In this document: positions 1 through 6,375 of the stretch, piece after piece
How the letters are laid out: each line of letters begins with the position of its first letter
Numbering within the stretch: the stretch's first letter is position 1
NCBI GenBank assembly: GCA_937877605.1
Contig: CALFJA010000102.1
Span: forward strand, 1 to 18,130
Length of the DNA stretch: 18,130 bases
Source: an uncultured Prevotellaceae bacterium
GTDB taxonomy: Bacteria; Bacteroidota; Bacteroidia; Bacteroidales; Bacteroidaceae
Direction of reading: 5' to 3'
The notes under the pieces: generated by a model
Databases searched by the model: none
Told to the model about the DNA's origin: nothing
The model's input: only the letters and a program-made list of their open reading frames with translations
Position numbers and translations under genes: made by a program

Positions 1-1694
1 CCGACGATCAGGGCTGGCGTATAGAGATAAAGAAGTATCCCCGCCTGACGGAGAATGGTGCATGGCGTACCTTCAACAACCAGGACAGCATCTGCATGCG
101 CCGTTCGGCAGAAGAAAACAACGGTGACCTGCAACTCCCGACAAACAAGATGAAACTCTCGTCCGACGGCAAGGCTCTTTACGGAGGCTACTACACGCAG
201 GATGACATCCGCGAAATAGTGGCCTATGCAGCGCAACGCGGAATAGATGTGGTCCCGGAGATAGATGTGCCGGGTCACAGCCTTTGCGCCATCAACAACT
301 ATGCCGGCCTGTCCTGCTTCGAGAAGACAGGCTGGGGTGAACTTTTCACTACGCCGCTCTGCCCAGGCAAGGACCGCGTGTTGGAGTTCTGTAAGGACAT
401 CTACCGTGAGGTGTTCGAACTCTTCCCCTACGAATATGTGATGCTGGGTGCCGACGAGGTGGACCAGAGCAACTGGGAGAAATGTCCCGACTGCCAGAAA
501 CGCATGCGCGACCATGGGCTGAAGAACACGCATGAACTGCAGGCGTGGTTTGTGCACCAGATGGAGGACTTCTTCACGCAGAACGGCCGTCGCATGATAG
601 GCTGGGACGAGATAATTGCCGGCGGGCTTTCTAACACGGCTACGGTGATGTGGTGGCGCAGCTGGAATCCCACGGCCATGAAGGATGCCACTTCGCACGG
701 AAACCAGGTGATATGCACTCCCAACAATGAGTTCTACCTCGACTACAGCGACGATGGCAACCGCCTGCGCAGCATCTTCGACTTCAATCCGCAGCCCGAC
801 AACCTGACCGATGCCGAGAAAGCGCTGGTGCTGGGCGTGCAAGGCAACCTCTGGGCGGAATGGCTCCCGACCCGTGAGCGCATGTACTATCAGGCCTTCC
901 CGCGCATGCTGGCCGTGGCGGAACTGGCCTGGAGCGTCGACCATGCCGCATGGGAGAATTTCCATCACCGGCTGATGAACCAACTGCCCCGCCTGCAGGA
1001 AATGGGAGTGACCTACAGGACACCCGACCTGAAGGGCTTCTACCGTACGAATGCCTTCACCGACCAGATAAAGGTGGATGTGACCTGTGAAGACCCCTCG
1101 GCACTTGTCCGCTACACTACCGACGGTACCGTGCCAACGGCAGACTCACCGTTGCTGTCGCAGGCTTTCACGCTGGACCATTCGGAAAAATACAAGTTCC
1201 GCGTGTTTGACAAGTGGAACCGCGGAGGGCAGACCTTCGATGCCGACTATGTGAAGGAACCCTATGCGCCGGCAGAATATATCATCGGTGTAGATCCCGG
1301 GCTTGATGCCGCCTGGTACGACTTTGCTGGCATCAAGTGCTCCGAGATTGAGACCGCTCCGCTGAACGGCCACTACATTATCCCAGAGGTGATGATACCT
1401 GCCGAGGCCAAGGGGAACATAGGCCTTGTCATTACGGGCTATATACATGTACCGGAGGACGATGTCTATACCTTCCAACTGCTCAGCGACGATGGCTCGT
1501 ACCTGACCATCGACGGGCAGATGGTAGTGGACAACGACGGAGAGCATTCGCCCGTGGAACTGACCGGGCAGCACGCCATGAAGAGCGGCCAGCACAAGTT
1601 GGTGGTGCGCTACTTTGATCATAATGGCGGACAATTGCGCATGCGTGTGCTAAATAGTAAAGGTGTGCCCGCACGCGTGTGGTTCTTCCATTAA
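1..1694 (+). CDS. Family 20 beta-N-acetylhexosaminidase, 5'-truncated by window edge
   Basis: The reading frame is already open at base 3, where it encodes DDQGWRIEIKKYPRL, a typical GH20 core segment, so the start lies upstream of the window and the ATG at 96 is internal. The family removes terminal GlcNAc/GalNAc from glycans by substrate-assisted catalysis. The catalytic Asp-Glu pair is at 453-458 within MLGADEV; most members have His where this protein has Met (441-443). Trp-rich subsite motifs follow (GWDE, VMWWRSW, GNLWAEWL), then a PRMLAVAELAWS segment that ends the barrel. About 1053-1250 (VRYTTDGTVPT) resembles the Fn3-like domain seen after chitobiase barrels. About 1428-1691 (DDVYTFQLLSDDGSYLTIDG) resembles a PA14 carbohydrate-binding domain. 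A periplasmic or surface location is expected for the family, but the signal peptide is outside the window. It is probably not functionally linked to the ribosomal genes downstream. Confidence 0.95.
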   Translation, partial: DDQGWRIEIKKYPRLTENGAWRTFNNQDSICMRRSAEENNGDLQLPTNKMKLSSDGKALYGGYYTQDDIREIVAYAAQRGIDVVPEIDVPGHSLCAINNYAGLSCFEKTGWGELFTTPLCPGKDRVLEFCKDIYREVFELFPYEYVMLGADEVDQSNWEKCPDCQKRMRDHGLKNTHELQAWFVHQMEDFFTQNGRRMIGWDEIIAGGLSNTATVMWWRSWNPTAMKDATSHGNQVICTPNNEFYLDYSDDGNRLRSIFDFNPQPDNLTDAEKALVLGVQGNLWAEWLPTRERMYYQAFPRMLAVAELAWSVDHAAWENFHHRLMNQLPRLQEMGVTYRTPDLKGFYRTNAFTDQIKVDVTCEDPSALVRYTTDGTVPTADSPLLSQAFTLDHSEKYKFRVFDKWNRGGQTFDADYVKEPYAPAEYIIGVDPGLDAAWYDFAGIKCSEIETAPLNGHYIIPEVMIPAEAKGNIGLVITGYIHVPEDDVYTFQLLSDDGSYLTIDGQMVVDNDGEHSPVELTGQHAMKSGQHKLVVRYFDHNGGQLRMRVLNSKGVPARVWFFH

Positions 1695-1751
1695 CGCGCG
1701 CGTACATTATCTAAATATAAATATATATAACCATTAAAAATAACTGCGACT

Positions 1752-2060
1752 ATGAGTAACGAACAGCAAAAGAAACTGGAAATAAACCTCCATCCCGATG
1801 TGGCTCCAGGCGTTTATTCCAACCTGGCACTGATTGCCCATTCCAAGAGTGACTTCATTATTGACTTCATTGCCAACCTCCCCGGTATGGTGAAACCCGA
1901 TGTGGTGAGCAGGGTGGTGATGACGCCTGAGCACGCCAAACGGCTTCTGGTGGCGCTGAACGACAATATCGGAAAGTACGAGCAACAGTTCGGCGTGATT
2001 GGAGGAGAACAGAAAGATGTAAATTTCCACAATCCTTTCAACGGGAATAACTTCTCCTAA
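1752..2060 (+). CDS. DUF3467 family protein
   Basis: This 102-residue soluble protein has no signal peptide or membrane segment. I recognise the DUF3467 family from the pattern of a short polar N-terminus, then YSNLALIAHSKSDFIIDF, then a segment with VVMTPEHAKRLLVALNDNI. Its function is unknown to me. In Bacteroidales I recall such a gene just before rpsL and after rpoC, which fits its position here, although GH20 replaces rpoC upstream. The start at 1752 follows an A/T-rich stretch without a Shine-Dalgarno site. It lies 57 nt after the GH20 stop with no visible terminator between them, so it may be co-transcribed with GH20 or use an unrecognised promoter. It is separated from rpsL by an intrinsic terminator at 2097-2145. 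Confidence 0.9.
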   Translation: MSNEQQKKLEINLHPDVAPGVYSNLALIAHSKSDFIIDFIANLPGMVKPDVVSRVVMTPEHAKRLLVALNDNIGKYEQQFGVIGGEQKDVNFHNPFNGNNFS

Positions 2061-2096
2061 AGTCAAGAAACAGTCATATCCCAATCGGAATAGCAC

Positions 2097-2145
2097 AAAA
2101 GAAGGCTCCAGACCGTGTCTAAAACTCGGCTGGAGCCTTCTTTTT
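2097..2145 (+). terminator. Intrinsic terminator after DUF3467 gene
   Basis: GAAGGCTCCA (2101-2110) pairs perfectly with TGGAGCCTTC (2131-2140). The loop can extend the stem with CCG (2113-2115) and CGG (2127-2129). Five Ts follow (2141-2145) and four As precede. It separates the GH20/DUF3467 transcription unit from the rpsL promoter. Confidence 0.88.
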
Positions 2146-2272
2146 CATCTCAAAAGTTCATGCCGCTCCCCCCAAAAACGGGTTTTGACTGCGCTTCTGA
2201 GTGTTAAATTTTGCTAATGGTGGTTATTTTAATTTAATTTTCGTCTTTTCGCGTGAGTGCGATGCGTATTTA

Positions 2273-2304
2273 TTAGGTGTGAAAAGAAAAAATCTTTACC
2301 TTTG
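2273..2304 (+). promoter_or_regulatory. Promoter of the rpsL (str) operon
   Basis: TACCTTTG at 2297-2304 fits the Bacteroidetes -7 consensus TAnnTTTG. TTAG at 2273-2276, 20 bp upstream, is a degenerate match to the -33 TTTG box. The region just before (2226-2250) is very T/A rich. Initiation would be near 2310, giving a leader of about 80 nt before rpsL. The same TACCTTTGC sequence occurs upstream of rplC. Confidence 0.75.
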
Positions 2305-2315
2305 CACCCCGAAAC

Positions 2316-2334
2316 GCCACAGGAAAAACGTGGC
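2316..2334 (+). other. Hairpin in the rpsL 5' leader
   Basis: GCCAC (2316-2320) pairs with GTGGC (2330-2334) around a 9-nt A-rich loop containing AGGA. It lies a few bases after the predicted transcription start. It may only protect the 5' end; a regulatory role is not shown by the sequence. Confidence 0.4.
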
Positions 2335-2391
2335 AAAGCGATGTTTGAAATTCAACAAAACACAATCATAAATCAAAAAAATCAATTTATT

Positions 2392-2772
2392 ATGCCAACA
2401 ATTTCACAGTTAGTTAGAAAAGGCAGAAAGGAATTGGTAGACAAGAGCAAATCGCCAGCTCTGGACGCATGTCCACAGCGTCGCGGCGTGTGCGTTCGCG
2501 TGTACACCACAACTCCTAAGAAGCCTAATTCGGCAATGAGAAAAGTTGCCCGTGTTCGTTTGACAAACCAGAAGGAAGTAAACTCCTACATCCCCGGCGA
2601 AGGCCACAACCTTCAGGAGCACAGCATCGTGCTGGTGCGCGGCGGTCGTGTGAAAGACCTTCCTGGTGTTCGTTACCACATCGTACGAGGAACCCTCGAC
2701 ACCGCAGGTGTTGCCAACCGTACACAACGCCGCTCGAAATACGGCGCCAAGCGTCCTAAGGTTAAGAAATAA
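2392..2772 (+). CDS. rpsL: 30S ribosomal protein S12 (uS12)
   Basis: This 126-residue protein is the decoding-centre component of the small subunit and the classical streptomycin-resistance locus. The highly conserved TTTPKKPNSA motif covers residues 39-48, with Lys43 (Lys42 without Met). GGRVKDLPGVRYH holds the second streptomycin lysine and the Asp that RimO methylthiolates in some bacteria. Both lysines are wild type, so no known S12 streptomycin-resistance substitution is present at these sites. The start is the ATG at 2392 (MPTISQLVRK), which matches the family N-terminus. The frame is open upstream to a GTG at 2257 and an ATG at 2341, but these lie before or just after the promoter. No Shine-Dalgarno site is seen; the leader is A-rich, as is usual in this phylum. 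Confidence 0.98.
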   Translation: MPTISQLVRKGRKELVDKSKSPALDACPQRRGVCVRVYTTTPKKPNSAMRKVARVRLTNQKEVNSYIPGEGHNLQEHSIVLVRGGRVKDLPGVRYHIVRGTLDTAGVANRTQRRSKYGAKRPKVKK

Positions 2773-2940
2773 AGGGATGCTGCTGCAGGTCCAGAACCGG
2801 AGAAGGCAACAGACAAGCAGCGTGAGAAAAGTATTAAAAACAGTTTTGCTGGAGAATGTTACAAAGGTTGAGTAAATGCTCGGGTGCGAGTGTTGAAGAA
2901 CAAAAAGGACAACCCCACGCAGACAAAACAAACAAAACAA
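2773..2940 (+). other. rpsL-rpsG intercistronic region, possible S7 regulatory site
   Basis: This 168-nt gap has no supported gene. GCTGCT (2779-2784) can pair with AGCAGC (2816-2821) around a 31-nt loop. The 3' third is A-rich up to the rpsG ATG. In E. coli, S7 represses its operon by binding the rpsL-rpsG intercistronic RNA, so the position is suggestive. I cannot see a clear match to the E. coli structure. Confidence 0.35.
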
Positions 2941-3417
2941 ATGAGAAAAGCAAAACCAAAGAAACGCTTGGTCCTTCCCGACCCAGTGTTTGGCGACCAG
3001 AAGGTCAGCAAGTTTGTCAACCATCTGATGTACAGTGGTAAGAAGACAAAATCGTATGAAATCTTCTACAATGCCTTGGACATTGTAAAAGGTAAGACCG
3101 AGAAGGAGGAGAAGACTCCTCTGGAAGTATGGAAACAAGCTCTCGACAACATCACTCCGCTCGTGGAGGTGAAGTCGCGCCGTATCGGTGGTGCCACATT
3201 CCAGGTGCCGACTGAGATTCGTCCCGACCGCAAGGAGAGCATCTCGATGAAGAATATGATCTCGTTCGCTCGCAAGCGCAGCGGAAAGAGCATGGCTGAG
3301 AAGCTGGCTGCAGAGATCGTCGACGCATACAACAATCAGGGTGGCGCTTTCAAGCGTAAAGAGGATATGCACCGCATGGCAGAGGCCAACCGTGCATTTG
3401 CTCACTTCAGGTTTTAA
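2941..3417 (+). CDS. rpsG: 30S ribosomal protein S7 (uS7)
   Basis: This 158-residue protein binds 16S rRNA early and organises the 3' domain (head) of the small subunit near the exit site. DPVFGDQKVSKFVNHLMYSG near the N-terminus is the family signature region. VEVKSRRIGGATFQVP is the conserved beta-hairpin, and the C-terminus (EANRAFAHFRF) is that of Bacteroidales S7. The ATG at 2941 is chosen because the product then begins MRKAKPKKRLVLPDP as in the family. An in-frame GTG at 2884 would add 19 low-complexity residues and is rejected. It follows rpsL after an unusually long 168-nt gap and precedes fusA by 38 nt. Confidence 0.98.
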   Translation: MRKAKPKKRLVLPDPVFGDQKVSKFVNHLMYSGKKTKSYEIFYNALDIVKGKTEKEEKTPLEVWKQALDNITPLVEVKSRRIGGATFQVPTEIRPDRKESISMKNMISFARKRSGKSMAEKLAAEIVDAYNNQGGAFKRKEDMHRMAEANRAFAHFRF

Positions 3418-3455
3418 TCCGGAGAAACGCGAGAAGCAAGAAAGGTAAAAAGATT

Positions 3456-5570
3456 ATGGCTAATCGAGATCTACATTTAACGCGAAACATCGGAATCATG
3501 GCTCACATCGATGCTGGTAAGACTACCACATCGGAGCGCATCTTGTTCTATACAGGGAAAACTCACAAGATAGGTGAGGTGCATGACGGTGCTGCGACAA
3601 TGGACTGGATGGCTCAGGAACAAGAACGCGGAATAACCATCACATCTGCAGCAACGACCTGCAACTGGAAGTGGAATGACAAGACATTCAAGATCAACCT
3701 GATTGACACTCCGGGGCATGTTGACTTTACGGCAGAGGTGGAGCGCTCACTGCGCGTGCTGGACGGTGCAATCGCCACCTACAGTGCTGCCGACGGCGTG
3801 CAGCCGCAGTCGGAGACCGTTTGGCGTCAAGCCGACAAATACAATGTGCCACGCATTGGGTATGTAAACAAGATGGATCGCTCCGGTGCAGACTTCTTCG
3901 GAACTGTGAAGCAGATGAAAGACATCCTCGGAGCCAACCCTTGTCCAATACAGATTCCCATCGGGGCAGAGGAAAACTTCAAAGGTTTGGTCGACCTGAT
4001 CAAGATGAAGGCAATTCTGTGGCACGACGAGACCATGGGTGCAGAATACGACATTGAGGATATTCCTGCCGAGTTGCTTGACGAGGCTGCCGAGTGGAGA
4101 GAGAAAATGCTCGAGACCGCTGCCAACTTCGACGACGACCTGATGGAAAAATTCCTCGAAGGTGCAGCAATCAGCGAAGAGCAGATCATCGCAGCCCTCA
4201 GAAAGGGTACGGTATCGATGGAGATTACTCCAATGCTGCTCGGAAGCTCCTACAAGAACAAGGGCGTACAGCCGCTGCTCGACTACACCTGCGCATTCCT
4301 CCCCTCGCCGCTGGACACAGAAGCTATCAAAGGTCTGAACCCTGACACGGAAGACGAGGAAACGCGCGAACCCAGCCAGGACGCTCCTACATCGGCACTC
4401 GCATTCAAGATTGCCACCGACCCCTACATGGGAAGACTCGTGTTCTTCCGCGTGTACTCGGGAAAGGTTGAGGCAGGATCGTATGTATACAATCCCCGCA
4501 CAGGCAAGAAAGAACGCATCAGCCGCTTGTTCCAGATGAATTCCAACAAGGAAATTCCCATGGACTCAATCGATGCAGGTGACATCGGTGCCGGAGTGGG
4601 CTTTAAGGATATCCACACGGGCGACACGCTGTGCGACGAAAACGCACCCATCGTCCTGGAGTCGATGACCTTCCCCGACACGGTGATTTCAATAGCAGTG
4701 GAGCCCAAGAGCCAGGCCGACATAGCAAAACTCGACAACGGACTGGCAAAGCTGGCGGAAGAAGACCCGACATTTACCGTCCGTACAGACGAGCAGAGCG
4801 GTCAGACCATCATCTCCGGCATGGGAGAGTTGCATTTGGATATCATCATCGACCGGCTCAAGAGAGAGTTCAAGGTAGAATGTAACCAAGGCAAACCACA
4901 GGTGAACTACAAAGAGGCCATCACCAAAGAGGTTAACCTCCGCGAAGTTTACAAGAAGCAAAGTGGTGGACGCGGTAAGTTCGCCGATATCATTGTAAAC
5001 ATTGGACCTAAGGATGAAGACTACACCGAGGGCGACCTGCAGTTCATCAACGAGGTGAAGGGCGGAAATGTCCCCAAGGAATTCATCCCCGCAGTGCAGA
5101 AAGGTTTTCAGGATTGCCTGAAGAACGGAGTGCTCGGCGGCTATCCCATGACAGGGCTGAAGGTAACCCTCATCGACGGTAGCTTCCACCCGGTGGACTC
5201 CGACCAGCTCTCTTTCGAGCTGGCAGCGCACAATGCTTTCAGGAATGCATGCCCGAAGGCAGCACCCGTGCTTATGGAACCCATCATGAAGGTGGAAGTA
5301 GTTACGCCGGAAGAAAACATGGGCGATGTAATCGGTGACCTGAACAAGCGCCGCGGAATGGTACAGGGAATGGACGAGGCTCGCAGCGGTGCCCGCATCG
5401 TGAAAGCACTCGTTCCGCTGTCGGAAATGTTCGGCTATGTGACAGCATTGCGCACCATCACATCCGGCCGTGCCACCAGTTCAATGGAATACGACCATCA
5501 TGCAGCCCTGGCAAGCAACCTTGCACGCGAGGTGCTCGAAGAAGTAAAGGGACGCACAGACCTCGTATAA
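3456..5570 (+). CDS. fusA: Translation elongation factor G
   Basis: EF-G is the ribosome-dependent GTPase that drives translocation and, with RRF, ribosome recycling. The 704 residues match the length of E. coli EF-G. G-domain motifs are intact: P-loop AHIDAGKT (16-23), switch I region QERGITITSAA (55-65), DTPGHVDF (83-90) with catalytic His87, and NKMD (137-140). Domain II begins near ALAFKIATDPYMGRLVFFRVYSG. Domains III-V follow, with GMGELHLDIIIDRL and the GGYPMTGLKV segment. Intact GTPase motifs favour the canonical elongation factor over the divergent EF-G2-type paralogue found in some Bacteroidetes. It is the third gene of the str operon, with an A-rich leader and no Shine-Dalgarno site. 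Confidence 0.98.
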   Translation: MANRDLHLTRNIGIMAHIDAGKTTTSERILFYTGKTHKIGEVHDGAATMDWMAQEQERGITITSAATTCNWKWNDKTFKINLIDTPGHVDFTAEVERSLRVLDGAIATYSAADGVQPQSETVWRQADKYNVPRIGYVNKMDRSGADFFGTVKQMKDILGANPCPIQIPIGAEENFKGLVDLIKMKAILWHDETMGAEYDIEDIPAELLDEAAEWREKMLETAANFDDDLMEKFLEGAAISEEQIIAALRKGTVSMEITPMLLGSSYKNKGVQPLLDYTCAFLPSPLDTEAIKGLNPDTEDEETREPSQDAPTSALAFKIATDPYMGRLVFFRVYSGKVEAGSYVYNPRTGKKERISRLFQMNSNKEIPMDSIDAGDIGAGVGFKDIHTGDTLCDENAPIVLESMTFPDTVISIAVEPKSQADIAKLDNGLAKLAEEDPTFTVRTDEQSGQTIISGMGELHLDIIIDRLKREFKVECNQGKPQVNYKEAITKEVNLREVYKKQSGGRGKFADIIVNIGPKDEDYTEGDLQFINEVKGGNVPKEFIPAVQKGFQDCLKNGVLGGYPMTGLKVTLIDGSFHPVDSDQLSFELAAHNAFRNACPKAAPVLMEPIMKVEVVTPEENMGDVIGDLNKRRGMVQGMDEARSGARIVKALVPLSEMFGYVTALRTITSGRATSSMEYDHHAALASNLAREVLEEVKGRTDLV

Positions 5571-5584
5571 AAAACAATTGGAAA

Positions 5585-5621
5585 AGGCCACTGAGCGAAT
5601 GACTCTTTAGTGGCCTCGCTC
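5585..5621 (+). other. Overlapping alternative hairpins between fusA and rpsJ
   Basis: AGGCCACT (5585-5592) pairs perfectly with AGTGGCCT (5609-5616). GAGCGA (5593-5598) pairs perfectly with TCGCTC (5616-5621). The two stems interleave and share base 5616; with no linker bases they could not form one pseudoknot, so they exclude each other. No T-run follows, so this is not a standard intrinsic terminator. Three GTAAAT repeats (5631, 5638, 5654) lie between it and the rpsJ start. Confidence 0.45.
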
Positions 5622-5665
5622 CATAAAATAGTAAATAGTAAATTACAAAATCAGTAAATTAAATC

Positions 5666-5971
5666 ATGAGTCAAAAAATTAGAATCAAGCTGAAAAGCTA
5701 CGACCATCAACTGGTTGACAAGTCAGCAGAGAAAATCGTGAAGGCCGTGAAGGCCACAGGTGCCGATGTAAGCGGCCCAATCCCCCTGCCGACGCACAAG
5801 AGAATCTTCACAGTAAACCGCAGTACTTTCGTGAACAAGAAAGCACGCGAGCAGTTCCAACTCTCAAGCTACAAGCGCCTGATTGACATCCGCGAATCAA
5901 CCACCAAGACCGTTGATGCACTGATGAAACTGGAACTCCCCAGCGGCGTGGAAGTGGAAATCAAAGTGTAG
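5666..5971 (+). CDS. rpsJ: 30S ribosomal protein S10 (uS10)
   Basis: This 101-residue protein of the small-subunit head also acts as NusE in transcription antitermination. The start MSQKIRIKLKSYDHQLVD is the family N-terminus. The extended loop contains PLPTHKRIFTVNRSTFVNKKAREQF, in the Bacteroidetes form, and the protein ends DALMKLELPSGVEVEIKV. The gene begins 95 nt after fusA. Unlike the common arrangement, in which S10 runs straight into L3, it is followed by a strong intrinsic terminator at 5993-6028. It therefore appears to be the last gene of the str operon rather than the first of the S10 operon. Confidence 0.98.
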   Translation: MSQKIRIKLKSYDHQLVDKSAEKIVKAVKATGADVSGPIPLPTHKRIFTVNRSTFVNKKAREQFQLSSYKRLIDIRESTTKTVDALMKLELPSGVEVEIKV

Positions 5972-5992
5972 TCAATACCCTACGACAAATAC

Positions 5993-6028
5993 AAGGTCTG
6001 AACCGACAATCGGCTCAGACCTTTTTTT
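5993..6028 (+). terminator. Strong intrinsic terminator after rpsJ
   Basis: AAGGTCTGA (5993-6001) pairs perfectly with TCAGACCTT (6015-6023). An inner CCG/CGG pair (6003-6005 with 6011-6013) closes the ACAAT loop, and seven Ts run from 6022 to 6028. It begins 22 nt after the rpsJ stop and should end most str-operon transcripts before rplC. Confidence 0.92.
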
Positions 6029-6059
6029 ATGCCCGTCTCGTTCCGTTTTCCAATCGAGC

Positions 6060-6111
6060 CCCGAACGCGATGCAACTGCCGCCCAAACGCAATGCAAAAG
6101 AGCCCCAAACG
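6060..6111. repeat. Degenerate 22-bp tandem repeat
   Basis: The octamer CCC(G/A)AACG begins at 6060, 6082 and 6104, exactly 22 bp apart. Units one and two agree at 14 of their first 16 bases (CCCrAACGCrATGCAA). The third unit is the inner part of the 6093-6135 palindrome. It could be part of a dispersed intergenic repeat; only this one locus is visible. Confidence 0.5.
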
Positions 6112-6135
6112 GAAGGCGTTTGGGGCTCTTTTGCA
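6093..6135. repeat. 19-bp perfect palindrome, possible second terminator
   Basis: The left arm 6093-6111 (GCAAAAGAGCCCCAAACG after a T) pairs with 6117-6135 over 19 uninterrupted bases, with a GAAGG loop. The arm ends in CTCTTTT, so a GC-rich stem followed by Ts is presented on both strands, as in bidirectional terminators. No convergent gene needs one. It may be a back-up to the 5993-6028 terminator or a REP-like element. Confidence 0.6.
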
Positions 6136-6206
6136 AGTCATTGGAAATCAAGGTGATACAAATGAAGTGATGAAAAAGTAATCTTGACCGTGTTTCTAAT
6201 ATAAGG

Positions 6207-6230
6207 GTGCAGTTCCAATCGGGACTGCAC
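6207..6230. other. Stem-loop in the rpsJ-rplC intergenic region
   Basis: GTGCAGTTCC (6207-6216) pairs with GGGACTGCAC (6221-6230), 10 bp with one G-U, around an AATC loop. Only a weak T-rich stretch (6233-6243) follows. It is the third strong hairpin after rpsJ; whether it is a terminator, part of a small RNA or a repeat cannot be decided from this window. Confidence 0.45.
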
Positions 6231-6314
6231 GCTTGTTATTTTGGGTATAAGCATTTTCCACCTGGCTCATCAGTATTTGCTCGCCGGGTAATAGTTAAAT
6301 AATATAAAAACTGT

Positions 6315-6331
6315 TAAATTATCATAATTTA
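6315..6331. promoter_or_regulatory. 17-bp AT palindrome upstream of the rplC promoter
   Basis: TAAATTATCATAATTTA is a perfect inverted repeat (8+1+8) centred at 6323, about 45 bp before the -7 box. It could be a protein-binding site or an UP-like A/T element. AT-rich DNA yields such palindromes by chance fairly often, so the assignment is tentative. Confidence 0.3.
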
Positions 6332-6367
6332 CGGTAGTCGTGCGCGCGTCGTAATATATATAATGTG

Positions 6368-6375
6368 TACCTTTG
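6368..6375 (+). promoter_or_regulatory. Promoter -7 box of the rplC operon
   Basis: TACCTTTG is identical to the -7 box before rpsL and fits TAnnTTTG. No convincing -33 TTTG lies 19-21 bp upstream; instead there is an AATATATATAA run (6353-6363) preceded by GCGCGCG. Transcription would start near 6380, leaving a leader of about 180 nt. Confidence 0.72.

Noticed and set aside
96..98. ATG at 96 as the true start of the hexosaminidase
   Set aside because: The frame is open to the window edge and upstream codons encode conserved GH20 sequence.
2257..2391. N-terminal extension of S12 from a GTG at 2257 or an in-frame ATG at 2341
   Set aside because: The GTG lies upstream of the promoter. The ATG at 2341 would add 17 non-family residues (MFEIQQNTIINQKNQFI), while MPTISQ at 2392 matches the family start.
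2884..2940. N-terminal extension of S7 from a GTG at 2884
   Set aside because: It adds Lys/Thr/Gln-rich residues absent from the family; the ATG at 2941 gives the usual N-terminus.
2410..3405. 331-codon open frame on the minus strand opposite rpsL and rpsG
   Set aside because: It overlaps two certain genes, crosses their spacer, shows Cys/Leu/His-rich shadow composition and no recognisable domain.
4689..5231. 180-codon minus-strand frame opposite fusA
   Set aside because: Explained by codon bias of the highly conserved EF-G gene.
5585..5621. H-type pseudoknot formed by both fusA-rpsJ stems
   Set aside because: The interleaved order is right, but there are no loop bases to cross the helices, so both stems cannot form together.
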